64,000 bases of DNA from Methanolobus mangrovi (GCF_031312535.1 NZ_CP133594.1:1736001-1800000); one strand, 5' to 3'; positions 52,910 to 63,261 are shown, counted from the first letter of the stretch. A program made the numbers and translations. The notes: generated from the letters alone by a model not told the origin.

Positions 52910-54229
52910 ATGGTAATGGATAAACTCGGGAATTCACTGCAGGATGCCCTAAAGAAACTGGTGAAATCAGGACGTATCGACGAACGGACCGTAAATGAGG
53001 TCGTCAAGGATATCCAGAGGGCTTTGCTCCAGTCTGACGTAAACGTCAAGCTGGTCATGCAAATGTCACAGCATATCAAAGAGCGTGCACTGAAAGAGGA
53101 AGTGCCCTCAGGAATGAATCCCAGGGAACATGTAATAAGGATAGTCTATCAGGAACTTATCAGTATAATAGGAAAGAGTACCGATATTCCACTAAAACCC
53201 CAGACCATCATGATGATAGGTTTGCAGGGTAGCGGTAAGACAACTACGACTTCAAAACTTGCACGCTATTTCCAGAGAAAAGGACTCAAACCGGCTGTAG
53301 TCTGTGCAGACACATTCAGACCGGGTGCATACCAGCAGCTAAAAACCCTTTGTACCAGACTCAACGTCGCATTCTACGGTGAGGAAGGAAACCCGGATGC
53401 AGTTGGAATTGTAAAGAGAGGCCTGGAAGAGCTTCACAAATATGACGTACTTATAGTTGACACAGCAGGTCGTCACTCACTTGAAAGTGACCTTATCACC
53501 GAGATGGAAGAAATACACGCCGTGGCCAAACCGGATTATAAATTGCTTGTACTTGACGGTGCTATCGGACAGCAGGCAAGCGAGCAGGCACGTGCATTCA
53601 ATGATTCTATCGGAATATCAGGCGTAGTGATCTCCAAGCTTGACGGTACCGCAAAAGGTGGTGGAGCACTTTCCGCAGTATCTGAAACAAATTCATCCAT
53701 TGCTTTTATTGGTGTAGGAGAAACACCGGACGACCTTGAAAGATTTGAGCCGGACAGGTTCATTTCAAGACTTCTGGGAATGGGCGACATCAAAAGTCTC
53801 ATTGAAAAAGCAGAGGAAGCCCTTGGAGAAGAAGACTTTGACATGGAAGCAATGCTCCGTGGCAGGTTCACACTCAAGGACATGTACAAACAGCTCGAAA
53901 GTCTCAACAAGATGGGACCAATGAAGCAGATCATGCAGATGTTGCCACTTGGAGGACTCGGTGCCAAGATCCCTGAAGATGCATATCAGGTAACAGGTGA
54001 CAAACTCGGACGTTACAGGGTTCTTATGGACTCAATGACAGAAGAGGAAATGCTCAATCCAAGAGTTATTGGCAGTGCCCGCATCAAGAGAATTGCAAGA
54101 GGTTCAGGCTGTGCCCCAGAGGATGTAAGGGAACTTCTGAAATACCACAAGATGATGCAGACCGCTATGAAAGGATTCCGTGGCGGAAAATTCAATATGC
54201 AAAAAATGATGAAGAAAATGGGAATGTGA
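52910..54229 (+). CDS. ffh: Signal recognition particle protein SRP54
   Basis: This 439-residue GTPase binds signal sequences and 7S RNA for membrane targeting. It shows an N domain, P-loop [18 protein letters not shown] (about 104-121), [18 protein letters not shown]-type [16 protein letters not shown] and a Met-rich M domain ending [10 protein letters not shown]. Length is typical. The start follows GGATGATC. It converges with the GMP synthase glutaminase gene. Confidence 0.96.
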   Translation: MVMDKLGNSLQDALKKLVKSGRIDERTVNEVVKDIQRALLQSDVNVKLVMQMSQHIKERALKEEVPSGMNPREHVIRIVYQELISIIGKSTDIPLKPQTIMMIGLQGSGKTTTTSKLARYFQRKGLKPAVVCADTFRPGAYQQLKTLCTRLNVAFYGEEGNPDAVGIVKRGLEELHKYDVLIVDTAGRHSLESDLITEMEEIHAVAKPDYKLLVLDGAIGQQASEQARAFNDSIGISGVVISKLDGTAKGGGALSAVSETNSSIAFIGVGETPDDLERFEPDRFISRLLGMGDIKSLIEKAEEALGEEDFDMEAMLRGRFTLKDMYKQLESLNKMGPMKQIMQMLPLGGLGAKIPEDAYQVTGDKLGRYRVLMDSMTEEEMLNPRVIGSARIKRIARGSGCAPEDVRELLKYHKMMQTAMKGFRGGKFNMQKMMKKMGM

Positions 54230-54233
54230 GAGT

Positions 54234-54803
54234 TTAATACTCCTCACATACCTTAAAGAAATTCATCAAAAGCTGTTCTCCTTTTTCTGTGTGTGCCACC
54301 TCAGGGTGCCATTGCACACCAAAGATAGGCCTGTCAACATGCCTCATTGCCTCACATTCACAGATGTTTGACCTTGCAAGTTGTTTGAAATCCTCAGGCA
54401 TCCTGACAACCTCATCAGCATGTGATGCCCAGACTGAGGTCTTCGGACCCAGCCCTTTAAGGAGCTCATCCTCATCAACGATCTCAATTTCAATGTCTGC
54501 ATATCCGCCTGAAACACCTGGACCTACCTCTCCGCCAAATGTCTTTGCGATTACCTGGTGCCCAAGACAGATACCAAGGATTGGGAGGTCGATGCTTTCA
54601 ACATATTCAGAACACATGCCAGCCCTTTCCAGTGTAGGACCACCGCTTAATATGATCCCGTCAGGTTCCTCGTCAAGGATATCTTCAACAGGAGTCGTGT
54701 TGGCAACGATCTTAGTATCCATGTCCAGATCCCTTACTGCACGATGGATAAGATGGCAAAACTGCCCATAGTTATTGATAACAAGAATTTTTAATTCTCT
54801 CAT
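54234..54803 (-). CDS. guaAA: GMP synthase, glutaminase subunit
   Basis: The start at 54803 ([15 protein letters not shown]) matches the family. The frame extends 27 codons upstream with no site. The 189-residue class I amidotransferase shows nucleophile [15 protein letters not shown] (about 81-95) and [14 protein letters not shown] with His and Glu. It delivers ammonia to the ATP-pyrophosphatase subunit encoded at 30182-31096. Separate genes are the normal archaeal arrangement. Confidence 0.93.
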   Translation of the reverse strand: MRELKILVINNYGQFCHLIHRAVRDLDMDTKIVANTTPVEDILDEEPDGIILSGGPTLERAGMCSEYVESIDLPILGICLGHQVIAKTFGGEVGPGVSGGYADIEIEIVDEDELLKGLGPKTSVWASHADEVVRMPEDFKQLARSNICECEAMRHVDRPIFGVQWHPEVAHTEKGEQLLMNFFKVCEEY

Positions 54804-54948
54804 AGATTGTTTCCTGCATTTATTTTTATTAATATGTGTATCAATATTGCCATAATAGTAATTAACCATATAAGAGGGTTTCATACTTAATAGATGAAAA
54901 TTTTCAAAAAAAAACTTATAGCGTGTATATAGAATTAAAAAAAAGGAG

Positions 54949-55587
54949 TCAGATTAACCCCAATATACTTGATATTTTAAGAATCAGATTTCCCACAGAT
55001 AGTTTTGCCTTGTTGGAAAAGGAGACGCCTTCTACCTCAATATTTCCGCTTTCATACGCATCAAGGAAATAAGATGCAGGGTCTTCTGAAAGCATCAATC
55101 CGGATAGTGTATCCTCATCCGTGTAAACAATGACAGTGGGATCCAGTTCCGAACTAAGACCAACTGCAGACTGGAGAATGATCCTCCCATCAAGGGAATT
55201 TACCTTCTTGTTGCCATCCACATCAAGACCCATGTCTTCCGGTAGTTTTCCAGTCGACATCTTGATAGCCCCAAGACCGTCAAGGGCTGTCAGGGAACCG
55301 TCATTATCATAATCACCTTTTCCCTGTTCGATCTCCATGGTAACTTTAGTGAACTCGACCACCAATCCATCCTTAGTAACGGCTTTAATCTCCAGATTTG
55401 TACCATCACTCATGCTGACTATGCCATACATCTCCTCATTCCCGAGCAGACCTATGATAACATCCGGTACAAGATCGACATTCTGGTTGTATGAAGGAAC
55501 CATATCACCCATATCGGAGTAAAGGTCTGCATGGGCCGTGTTTACAAGTAAAAAGAATAAAAGAAAAGAGAGAATTTCCTTTTTCAT
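54949..55587 (-). CDS. Exported dockerin-containing protein
   Basis: The start at 55587 follows GGAGATCC. The 212-residue protein has a signal peptide (1-20) and a beta-rich part (about 21-85). A two-repeat dockerin-like module (about 86-145) shows Ca-loop patterns [18 protein letters not shown] and [20 protein letters not shown]-terminal region (about 150-212) ends in a hydrophobic helix. Dockerins bind cohesins. Two cohesin genes lie directly upstream in the same operon, so it probably attaches to them. No catalytic domain is seen. Confidence 0.8.
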   Translation of the reverse strand: MKKEILSFLLFFLLVNTAHADLYSDMGDMVPSYNQNVDLVPDVIIGLLGNEEMYGIVSMSDGTNLEIKAVTKDGLVVEFTKVTMEIEQGKGDYDNDGSLTALDGLGAIKMSTGKLPEDMGLDVDGNKKVNSLDGRIILQSAVGLSSELDPTVIVYTDEDTLSGLMLSEDPASYFLDAYESGNIEVEGVSFSNKAKLSVGNLILKISSILGLI

Positions 55588-55598
55588 TTGGATCTCCT

Positions 55599-56141
55599 TC
55601 ACTCATTCCTGTTGATGATCATAGCGCACAGGCCAAAGATAGCTACAACATACAGTGCTACCGAAGCATACCCTGCATTTTTGCCACTGGCTTCTGTAAC
55701 TGTGACTGTCCCATCCTCTGTGCCAGTCACCAGTTCCACAAGCTCTGTATTATGGATCTTGGCCTCTTCCAGCGTAACAGCACAGGAACTACCTGCATCT
55801 CCAACTACCATGAAGGATATTTTTACCACAGGGCCATCACCACTTATTCCAGAAGCATCGGCGAGTGCTATGATAACTTCACCTTCGTTTGCGGTGTTGG
55901 ATTCAATAAAGGCATTCTTTCCAATATCACTGGTCTTTACAGATGTTGCCTGCAATACCTCAGCATCATATTTCAGCACAAGGTCCATACTTCCCACATC
56001 TTCTGCATCCCTAAGGACTATAGGAAGCTCAATGGAAGAGCCGCTTGCCGCTTGCATGTCATCGATGCTCACAGTCAATTCCGCGCCTGAAGCGCTTGAA
56101 ATAAAACAAAATAATAACAGACTGAATAATATCCATTTCAT
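55599..56141 (-). CDS. Membrane-anchored cohesin-domain protein
   Basis: The start at 56141 follows AAGGTGAGA. The 180-residue protein has a signal peptide (1-19) and a single cohesin domain (about 21-148). The domain shows IELPIVLRDAEDVGSMDLVL, DAEVLQATSV and GEVIIALADASGISGDGPVV, the classic cohesin strands. A C-terminal membrane helix (about 156-175) ends INRNE. It could dock a dockerin protein onto the cell surface. It lies between the dockerin gene and the cohesin-dockerin gene, 11 bases from each. Confidence 0.82.
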   Translation of the reverse strand: MKWILFSLLLFCFISSASGAELTVSIDDMQAASGSSIELPIVLRDAEDVGSMDLVLKYDAEVLQATSVKTSDIGKNAFIESNTANEGEVIIALADASGISGDGPVVKISFMVVGDAGSSCAVTLEEAKIHNTELVELVTGTEDGTVTVTEASGKNAGYASVALYVVAIFGLCAMIINRNE

Positions 56142-56152
56142 TGTTCTCACCT

Positions 56153-57973
56153 TTATTCAATATCCCCTACAGGTTTTTTCTCCGATGCCAGTTTAAGGAT
56201 CATCCTTGCATCTATCGAGGTTACTTTTCCATCACCATTCACATCCATTGACTCATGCTCGTCGATCTTGCCCACGGACATCAACAGGGAATAGAGAGCA
56301 TCGTATGCTGAATATTCGCCCCCGTCACCGGCAGCGTCACCCATACCATCATCGACACTTATTACCTCGAACACACCATTCTTTTTGTCAAGACCCATTT
56401 CTGAAAGATCATCCGCATTGTTTGCAGTGATACTGCTTATCATCAATTCAGATATGGAACCCTCTTCACCTATGACATTGAATTTCACATAGGCAACTGA
56501 ACCTTCACCGCTAAAGCCTTCCATATCTGCAAGACTTACCCTTATCTCACCGCCCATAATATTAGACTCAAATAGAGAATCATCCGTAAGACCGCCTTTT
56601 ATGACCTCGATGCACTCAAGAACATCAGTATTGTAGGTCAGTTCCAGATCCATGTTGCCTATCCCCTCTTTTACTCCAGAGAGCGTGAGAGGTATCTGCA
56701 CACTACTTCCTGCAGGCTTGCTGCGGGACTCGAACATAAGCCCACAAAAACCAGCACCTACATCAGTGATCATCTCTGTTTCGACTTCCAAAGGTTCAAC
56801 TTCAGCAACTTCCTCTTCAAGAGAAATCCCTGAATATGCCATCTTTGAGGACTGAAGAACAGAGGATGAGACCGGAGCTATATCATCAACGTTTTCGTAA
56901 AAATGACCTACATAGACTGAGGAATCATATTGGTCATCGGTAACTGTAAAAGATATCGTCTTTCCGTCAGCGCTTATGAAAGTGTTACCTATATCACCGC
57001 CAAAGTTTAGTTTCTCCACAGGGAATAGCAAGAGTTCCTCATTGCTTGTAGTATCGACAATGATACCTTTCTCTGAATCGGATACGAACATCTTCTGTCC
57101 GGTGTTGTCAAGCTGACCCCATCCGCTGTAAGAACCCAGTTCCTTGCCATTTGAGCCTGTTGAAGAAACGATGAAATGATTACCCTTGTAGATGTAAAGG
57201 ATGTTCTTTCCATCGCCACTCACATCAAGAAGCACTTTAGAATAACCATCGTTTGCAGTTCCTTTTGAAGTTAACTGATCATAGTTACCATTGACCCATG
57301 AGAATACCTCTGATTTATCGTAGACAGTATCGCCGATCACGTAACCGCTTGACAGGAATGCCACCGTCTGCCCGTTGCTGGATACTGCAAAATCATGGAT
57401 GAAAGAGGTATCATACCCATCTACTTTAAAATTGTCAGAATTCACAACCGTCTGTGAGCCTCCGCCATTGTGCCCGGTCTTCCAGATACCTTTTTTTCCG
57501 CTAATGGAATAATACACATAGTCACCTGAATCGGCAGTTCCCAGAGACCAGATATAGTTCTCAGAACCAATATCTGCGACCTCTGACAAGCCAGTGCTTC
57601 CTATCTTATAGATATTGCTACCACTAATGAAGAAAGCCATTGAACCATCCCCATTGACAACTATACCAACCGCACTGTCGTCCGGAGCATCATACTTCCT
57701 CATTCCGGAACCATCGGAATTCAGGTAGCCCACCACCATATGTTCTGTGCTTTTGTCCACTCCGATAAAATAGATCATGCTACCATCAGAACTCATCGCA
57801 GTATGGAACACCTCTATATCAGTACTGCTACCATCCAATATCTTGTCATAGACAGCAATTGAATATGGTTTAAAATCATCAGATACAACAGCAGATACCG
57901 TGGAGGAAGCAAAAACAGCGAAAATCATTAGCACTAAGAATATTTGAGTTATTTTAAAGAGCTTTTTATCCAT
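56153..57973 (-). CDS. Exported beta-propeller, cohesin and dockerin protein
   Basis: This 606-residue protein has a signal peptide (1-28) and a long repeat region of WD/TolB-like beta strands (about 40-360, with repeated FVAVSSNGQTVAFLSS-like blades). A spacer and a cohesin domain (about 405-540, GSSVQIPLTLSGVKEGIGNM, GEIRVSLADMEGFSGEGSV) follow. The dockerin half at the C-terminus (about 555-606) has one intact Ca loop, MDVNGDGKVTSIDARMIL, and a degenerate first half. It can therefore both present a cohesin and bind one. It is the first gene of the three-gene operon, which reads as a small surface scaffold. Confidence 0.82.
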   Translation of the reverse strand: MDKKLFKITQIFLVLMIFAVFASSTVSAVVSDDFKPYSIAVYDKILDGSSTDIEVFHTAMSSDGSMIYFIGVDKSTEHMVVGYLNSDGSGMRKYDAPDDSAVGIVVNGDGSMAFFISGSNIYKIGSTGLSEVADIGSENYIWSLGTADSGDYVYYSISGKKGIWKTGHNGGGSQTVVNSDNFKVDGYDTSFIHDFAVSSNGQTVAFLSSGYVIGDTVYDKSEVFSWVNGNYDQLTSKGTANDGYSKVLLDVSGDGKNILYIYKGNHFIVSSTGSNGKELGSYSGWGQLDNTGQKMFVSDSEKGIIVDTTSNEELLLFPVEKLNFGGDIGNTFISADGKTISFTVTDDQYDSSVYVGHFYENVDDIAPVSSSVLQSSKMAYSGISLEEEVAEVEPLEVETEMITDVGAGFCGLMFESRSKPAGSSVQIPLTLSGVKEGIGNMDLELTYNTDVLECIEVIKGGLTDDSLFESNIMGGEIRVSLADMEGFSGEGSVAYVKFNVIGEEGSISELMISSITANNADDLSEMGLDKKNGVFEVISVDDGMGDAAGDGGEYSAYDALYSLLMSVGKIDEHESMDVNGDGKVTSIDARMILKLASEKKPVGDIE

Positions 57974-58231
57974 AAATATCCCTCATAATAAGTAACAACA
58001 TGTATAACATATAATTATATATAATTACTTTTTTAAATCCACTTGAATGTTATAAAACAAAAATAAATTGAACAAATATTAGGCGGTTCAACTTGGGCAT
58101 TCCGCTGCCTACCATTTAACAAATAGTATTAAGTAAAATTAAAATGAAAACTATATTAGAGAGAGAGAAACTTTCATATTTAGTAAAATATAATTACTTT
58201 GCTTGTCGCAGTTTTGTGAGAGGAAAATACC
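57974..58231. promoter_or_regulatory. Divergent AT-rich promoter region
   Basis: These 258 bases separate the cohesin operon (minus) from the KaiC-like gene (plus). TATA-like stretches face both ways, for example ATATAATTATATATAATT near 58008. A GAGAGGAAAATACC ribosome site precedes the TTG start at 58232. No gene is seen. Confidence 0.4.
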
Positions 58232-59599
58232 TTGGAAACTAAATTTACAGGAATACCGGGATTGGATGAGATCCTCGGAGGAGGCATCATGGCCCCTTCC
58301 ACAATATTGATCGCAGGTAACCCCGGTAGTGGAAGGACCACACTCGGAGTACAGGGCTTATGTGAAGCAGCCAAGAATGGAGAGAATGTGCTTTACGTAT
58401 GCATGACATCAAAATCCGAAACCGCAGTCAGAGAAGCGCTCTCTAACTATGATTTTTACGAAGAGTCCCTGAATATCCGTACCTTTAATGTTAGTTCCGT
58501 TGAAAGGGATCCACTTACGATGCTGGTTGAACTTGGGAATATAGTAGCATCCTTAAAACCAGACAGAGTATTGATAGACCCTGTGACACCTATCGGATTT
58601 GGTTTTCCTGAAGCTGAAAGAAGAAGGTTCATGTATTCACTTAATTCTGCAATTGGAGAATGGAATGCCATTGTTTACCTGACAGGAACAATGTCGCAAT
58701 CTGATGTGTGCAGATCAGTCATCAGCGATGTGGTCGAAGGGATAATATATCTTTCACAGGAGATCGAAAGGAGAGGAAGCAAGCGCTCGATCAAGATAAT
58801 GAAAATGAATCGCCCCAATTACATAGAGGGAGAGCATACATTCGACATTTCAAGCAGTGGAATAGAGATATACCCCAGAATAACCACCCATAACACCGAA
58901 CAGTTATCACCTGAAACGAGAATTGATTCAGGAATTCCCAGGTTCAATGAATTGATCCGTGGAGGGCTCTTTGAACTCTCATCCACATTGATAGCAGGAA
59001 ATACAGGCACCGGGAAAACGTTATTCGGACTCCATTTTATTGTCCAGGGCGCCAGGGATGGCGATGCCGGGATCATCAGTACTTTTGAAGACAGCCCTGC
59101 GGAATTGCGTCGTTATGCTTCAAGTCTCGGGCTTGAGCTTGAAGAACTGGAACAGAAAGGACTGATAAAGATCATTTACACACCTCCTCCGGAGATCAAT
59201 GCCTGCAGACATACCGTAGAGCTCAGGAAGAACATTGAAGAGATGGGAGCAAAAAGATTACTCTTGGACGACATATCAGGATTTGATTATGTTTTTGCAG
59301 ATCCTGTTGTCAAAAGAGAGCATATTGCCAATATGATGAGGAATTTTAAGGATATGGGAATTACATCCATGCTCATCAGTGGTAACCGGGCAGCTGGCAA
59401 TAATGTGCTTACAAGCGAAATACCAGTTTCCTCACTTGTGGACGTGTTGATACTACTCAAACACGTAGAGATTGGCAAGGAGATCAAAAAGACCATGTCA
59501 ATTATGAAGATGCATGGTAGTGACCATGAGAAACATCTCATCCAATATGATATAGATTCTGAAGGAATACACATCGGTGAATTCCTGAAAGATATGTGA
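58232..59599 (+). CDS. Two-domain KaiC/RadA-like ATPase
   Basis: This 455-residue protein (TTG start) has two RecA-like KaiC domains. The first (about 4-230) starts FTGIPGLDEILGGGI and has AGNPGSGRTTLG, a Walker A in which the usual Lys is Arg. The second (about 235-455) has IPRFNELIRGGLF and an intact AGNTGTGKTLFG, with Walker B RLLLDDISGFD. Archaeal two-domain KaiC homologues are widespread, and their roles (signalling, archaellum or DNA-related) vary. Conserved kaiB is not seen. The Arg suggests the first domain has lost hydrolysis and may only bind ATP. Confidence 0.85.
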   Translation: METKFTGIPGLDEILGGGIMAPSTILIAGNPGSGRTTLGVQGLCEAAKNGENVLYVCMTSKSETAVREALSNYDFYEESLNIRTFNVSSVERDPLTMLVELGNIVASLKPDRVLIDPVTPIGFGFPEAERRRFMYSLNSAIGEWNAIVYLTGTMSQSDVCRSVISDVVEGIIYLSQEIERRGSKRSIKIMKMNRPNYIEGEHTFDISSSGIEIYPRITTHNTEQLSPETRIDSGIPRFNELIRGGLFELSSTLIAGNTGTGKTLFGLHFIVQGARDGDAGIISTFEDSPAELRRYASSLGLELEELEQKGLIKIIYTPPPEINACRHTVELRKNIEEMGAKRLLLDDISGFDYVFADPVVKREHIANMMRNFKDMGITSMLISGNRAAGNNVLTSEIPVSSLVDVLILLKHVEIGKEIKKTMSIMKMHGSDHEKHLIQYDIDSEGIHIGEFLKDM

Positions 59600-59637
59600 T
59601 ACTCTTTATTTTTCTTTTTTGACAGCCAATACAAAAA

Positions 59638-59755
59638 CATTTAAATATAAATCCGTGCTACTGTGTCACATAGTAGCAAAGATAGTATAAATACATTAGT
59701 GCACATTATAGTGCATTGATACACATCTAATAACATACAAAGAGGGTGAAATCAT
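59638..59755 (+). promoter_or_regulatory. Promoter of the aro operon with two inverted repeats
   Basis: Two TATA-like elements are present, ATTTAAATATAAATCC (59639-59654) and AGTATAAATAC (59684-59694). Two inverted repeats accompany them: GCTACTGTG-TCA-CATAGTAGC (59657-59677, one mismatch) and TGCAC-N6-GTGCA (59700-59715, perfect). The second lies about where transcription from the second TATA would start, a position fit for a repressor. Confidence 0.5.
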
Positions 59756-60553
59756 ATGACAGAAATTGGTAAGAAGATTCGTATCGAAAGGATCATGCAC
59801 AGAGAAAGCAGGAACATGGTAATAATCCCCATGGACCATGGATTATCAGACGGACCTATAAAGGGCCTGATAAATGTAGCAGATTCCATTAATAAAGTTG
59901 CAGACGGCGGAGCGGACGCAGTGCTCATGCAGAAGGGAATCGTCACTCATGGACATAGAGGATACGGACATGATGTAGGACTCATAGTCCACATGAGCGC
60001 TTCTACATCCCTTGCACCGGACCCAAATAACAAAGTACAGGTATGCTCTGTGGAAGAGGTCATGAAAATGGGAGCTGATGCAGTATCAATACATGTGAAT
60101 GTCGGATCAGAGACCGAAGCAGACCAGTTACAAAAACTCGGAAGCGTAGCTGAAGAGTGCAACTACTGGGGAATGCCACTTCTTGCAATGATGTACCCAC
60201 GTGGAAAAGACATCAGCAACCCCCATGACTCAGAACTCGTTGCGCATGTTGCAAGAGTTGGTGCTGAGCTCGGTGCAGATGTTGTAAAAACATTATACAC
60301 CGGAGACGTTGATACATTCAAAGATGTGGTTCAGGGCTGCCCCGTACCTGTGGTAATTGCAGGCGGACCAAAAACAAACACTGACAAAGAGTTCCTTGAA
60401 ATGATCCAGGGTGCTATGGAAGGCGGTGCAAGAGGTGTTGCTATCGGAAGGAACGTGTTCCAGCACGAGAATCCTACAAAAATTACAAGAGCAATAACAG
60501 AGATAGTGCACCATAAAAAGTCAGTTGAAGAAGCACTGGAAATGCTAAAATAA
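59756..60553 (+). CDS. 2-amino-3,7-dideoxy-D-threo-hept-6-ulosonate synthase
   Basis: This 265-residue class I aldolase-like enzyme starts the archaeal shikimate route from aspartate semialdehyde and a 6-deoxy-ketose phosphate. It has [16 protein letters not shown] (about 22-37), the Schiff-base region with [12 protein letters not shown] and [16 protein letters not shown]. It is close to archaeal FBP aldolase in sequence, and the gene order decides for ADTH synthase, since DHQ synthase II follows. It is the first gene of the operon. Confidence 0.9.
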   Translation: MTEIGKKIRIERIMHRESRNMVIIPMDHGLSDGPIKGLINVADSINKVADGGADAVLMQKGIVTHGHRGYGHDVGLIVHMSASTSLAPDPNNKVQVCSVEEVMKMGADAVSIHVNVGSETEADQLQKLGSVAEECNYWGMPLLAMMYPRGKDISNPHDSELVAHVARVGAELGADVVKTLYTGDVDTFKDVVQGCPVPVVIAGGPKTNTDKEFLEMIQGAMEGGARGVAIGRNVFQHENPTKITRAITEIVHHKKSVEEALEMLK

Positions 60554-60589
60554 AGATAGATTATTTTCTGTGCTTGTGGATGTGCTCAT

Positions 60590-61732
60590 ATGAATAATAA
60601 GATAATCTGGATAAAGGCCGATGAAGGCAACTGGGATGAACGCAAGGCTATAATCACTACCGGGATGGAATCAGGAGTAGATGCCATACTGGTTGATGCT
60701 GTAGATGTTGAAAAAGTAAAAGAACTTGGAAACGTAAAAGTGGCTGCCTTTGCTACCAATGATGTTGAAGGAGCAGAAATAATCGTAGTCGGAAAAGGAG
60801 GAGAAGGAGATGGAACAAAACCATTACCACCTGACTACGGAGGTTCACTTGACATTACAAATGCCCTTCGCCTGAAAGAGAAAGGACTCAAGGTTGCAGG
60901 CTATGTTATCATCCAGAACAAGAACTATGAGAACTTTGCAGCCGAAATGGGAAATGTCTGCGATTATCTCATTACCATAGGCACTGACTGGCAGGTCATT
61001 CCACTGGAAAACCTCATTGCAGGACTACAGAAAAAGGATGTAAAACTTATATCCGGAGTTCAGAACTCAGAAGAAGCGAAGCTTGCTTTTGAAACAATGG
61101 AGCACGGAACCGATGGTGTGCTTCTTGACACAAAGGACCTGAGCCAGATCAAGAAGACTGCCGAAGTCGCTGAAAGTGCTGGTGTCAGTAACCTGGAGAT
61201 TAAAACTGCAGTTGTGACAAAAGTTGAATCCATCGGCATGGGTGACAGGGTTTGTGTAGACACATGCAACCTGATGGTCAAAGGCGAGGGAATGCTTGTT
61301 GGTTCACAGGCAAACGGTATGTTCCTTGTACACTCCGAATCAGAGGAAAGCCCATACGTCGCATCCCGTCCGTTCAGGGTCAATGCCGGTGCGGTACATG
61401 CATACATCAAAGTAGGCGAAAAGACCCGCTACCTTTCCGAACTTAAAGCAGGCGACCAGGTCACCATAGTTGACGGGAACGGTAAGCAGAGAACTGGAGT
61501 AGTTGGCCGGGTAAAGATAGAGAGAAGGCCGCTCATTCTTGTTGAAGCAGACCTAAATGGAAAAACGATCAAGAATATCCTGCAGAATGCAGAAACCATA
61601 AAGCTTGTTACAAAGGACAAGGAACCCGTAGCTGTGACTGACCTGAAGGTTGGCGATGAGATACTCGTCCACTCAGAGGACATCGGGCGCCACTTCGGAA
61701 TGAAGATAGAAGAGACCATTATCGAAAAATAA
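60590..61732 (+). CDS. aroB': 3-dehydroquinate synthase II
   Basis: This 380-residue archaeal-type enzyme turns the ADTH product into 3-dehydroquinate with NAD. It bears no likeness to bacterial AroB. Visible are KIIWIKADEGNWDERKAIIT at the start, GSQANGMFLVHSESEESPYV, PFRVNAGAVHAYI and a C-terminal LKVGDEILVHSEDIGRHFG. It lies 36 bases after the first enzyme and 10 before aroD, in one operon. Confidence 0.92.
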   Translation: MNNKIIWIKADEGNWDERKAIITTGMESGVDAILVDAVDVEKVKELGNVKVAAFATNDVEGAEIIVVGKGGEGDGTKPLPPDYGGSLDITNALRLKEKGLKVAGYVIIQNKNYENFAAEMGNVCDYLITIGTDWQVIPLENLIAGLQKKDVKLISGVQNSEEAKLAFETMEHGTDGVLLDTKDLSQIKKTAEVAESAGVSNLEIKTAVVTKVESIGMGDRVCVDTCNLMVKGEGMLVGSQANGMFLVHSESEESPYVASRPFRVNAGAVHAYIKVGEKTRYLSELKAGDQVTIVDGNGKQRTGVVGRVKIERRPLILVEADLNGKTIKNILQNAETIKLVTKDKEPVAVTDLKVGDEILVHSEDIGRHFGMKIEETIIEK

Positions 61733-61742
61733 GGTGGTCGCT

Positions 61743-62447
61743 ATGGTGAAAATAGGGACTTTTGACCTCGATGAAAAACCTGCAATAGTCTCAGTAATAG
61801 ACGATGACCCGGCAGAAAATGCAAAAGCTGCAAACTGGCTGGGTGCCGATGTACTGGAATTGAGACTTGACCTTCTCAATTTTTCGGACCTTGAGGAAGC
61901 AAAGAAGACAATTGAAAGGATAAAAGTGAATACCAACCTCCCATGTATTGCAACCAATAGGTTACAATCTGATGGTGGCAAGTGGGAAGGCAGCGAGGAA
62001 GAAAGAATCGCATTATTGACAGATATACTCCCTTTCGTGGAAGCAATTGACATCGAGCTCAGCGCAGATGCAGACCAGCGCAGCAAGCTCATAGATGCGG
62101 CAAAAGCTGCAGGTGTAACTGTTATCGTTTCAGCCCATGATTTCAACGCCACACCCTCTGTTGAGGAAATGAAAAAGATACTCAACAATGCGTATGAGGC
62201 CGGTGCGGATATTGCAAAGCTGGCAGTCATGGCCCAATCAAAGCAGGATGTACTTAATGTACTTCAGGCAACTGCCGACATTGATAAACCGGTATGCACC
62301 ATTGCAATGGGAGAACTTGGTAAACACAGCCGCATAGTTGCTCCTTGTTATGGTTCACGCCTGACATACGGTGCAATTGCAAAAGCTGTGGCACCCGGGC
62401 AGATAAAGATACACGAACTTAAATCAGCCCTGGAGATACTCTTTTGA
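61743..62447 (+). CDS. aroD: 3-dehydroquinate dehydratase, type I
   Basis: The ATG at 61743 follows AAGGTGGTC. The 234-residue TIM barrel uses a Schiff-base Lys (ADIAKLAVMAQS) and a catalytic His (VIVSAHDFNATPS). The start GADVLELRLDLLNFSDL is typical. The stop overlaps the TTG start of aroE. Confidence 0.94.
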   Translation: MVKIGTFDLDEKPAIVSVIDDDPAENAKAANWLGADVLELRLDLLNFSDLEEAKKTIERIKVNTNLPCIATNRLQSDGGKWEGSEEERIALLTDILPFVEAIDIELSADADQRSKLIDAAKAAGVTVIVSAHDFNATPSVEEMKKILNNAYEAGADIAKLAVMAQSKQDVLNVLQATADIDKPVCTIAMGELGKHSRIVAPCYGSRLTYGAIAKAVAPGQIKIHELKSALEILF

Positions 62448-63259
62448 GAACTGTTTACGGGGTATTCGGCGATCCAATAGCACATTCAAAGTCACCTGAC
62501 ATGCACAACGCAGCTTTCAGGGAACTTGATATGGAATGCACATACCATGCATTCAGGGTCAGCCCTGAGAAACTGAAAGATGCGCTCCTTGGAGCAAAGG
62601 CCATGGGTTTTGGTGGAGTGAATCTCACCGTCCCGCTGAAACAGGAAGCATTGAAGATAGTCAGTGCAGACCCGCTGGCTGAAGGAATTGGCGCTGTGAA
62701 CACCGTTGATTTCAAAGAGGGCATGGTAGGTTACAATACTGACGGACTTGGTGCAAAACGCAGCCTTGAGGAAAAAGGAGTGAAGGTAAAAGGCTCCAAT
62801 GTACTGATCGTAGGTGCAGGAGGAGCTGCAAGAGCTATCGCATTCCAGTTCGCAAAGGACGGAGCTGACATCACCATAGCTAACAGGACCGAGGAAAAGG
62901 CTATCGAGCTTGCAACTGGTGTGTCGGCAGTCGGAAGTGCCAGAGGTTGCGGACTTGACAACATGAAGGAACTGGTAGCTGACAGCGACATACTCATCAA
63001 CTGCACCACCCTTGGAATGCATCCAAAGACCGAGGGAACAATAGCAACAGCAGAGGAGATGCACCCTGAACTCACTGTATTCGATATAGTGTACAATCCT
63101 CTGGAAACCACCCTTTTGAAAGAAGCAAAGAAAGCCGGTGCTAAAGCTGTCACCGGAGAGATGATGCTTGTTTACCAGGGGGCAGAGGCATTTAAGATAT
63201 GGACCGGTGTGGAACCACCCATTGACGTTATGAAAAAAGCAGTGTTGGAGGGCTTTTGA
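62444..63259 (+). CDS. aroE: Shikimate dehydrogenase
   Basis: This 271-residue NADP enzyme has a TTG start overlapping the aroD stop. It shows the shikimate site GVFGDPIAHSKSPDMHNAAF (about 5-24), GGVNLTVPLKQEAL with catalytic Lys, NTDGLGAKRSLEE and the Rossmann motif IVGAGGAARAIAFQFA. Fourth gene of the operon. Confidence 0.94.
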   Translation: MRTVYGVFGDPIAHSKSPDMHNAAFRELDMECTYHAFRVSPEKLKDALLGAKAMGFGGVNLTVPLKQEALKIVSADPLAEGIGAVNTVDFKEGMVGYNTDGLGAKRSLEEKGVKVKGSNVLIVGAGGAARAIAFQFAKDGADITIANRTEEKAIELATGVSAVGSARGCGLDNMKELVADSDILINCTTLGMHPKTEGTIATAEEMHPELTVFDIVYNPLETTLLKEAKKAGAKAVTGEMMLVYQGAEAFKIWTGVEPPIDVMKKAVLEGF

Positions 63260-63261
63260 GT

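Noticed and set aside
30182-54803. Separated GMP synthase subunits as a broken gene
   Set aside because: Two-subunit GMP synthase is normal in archaea, and both parts are complete.
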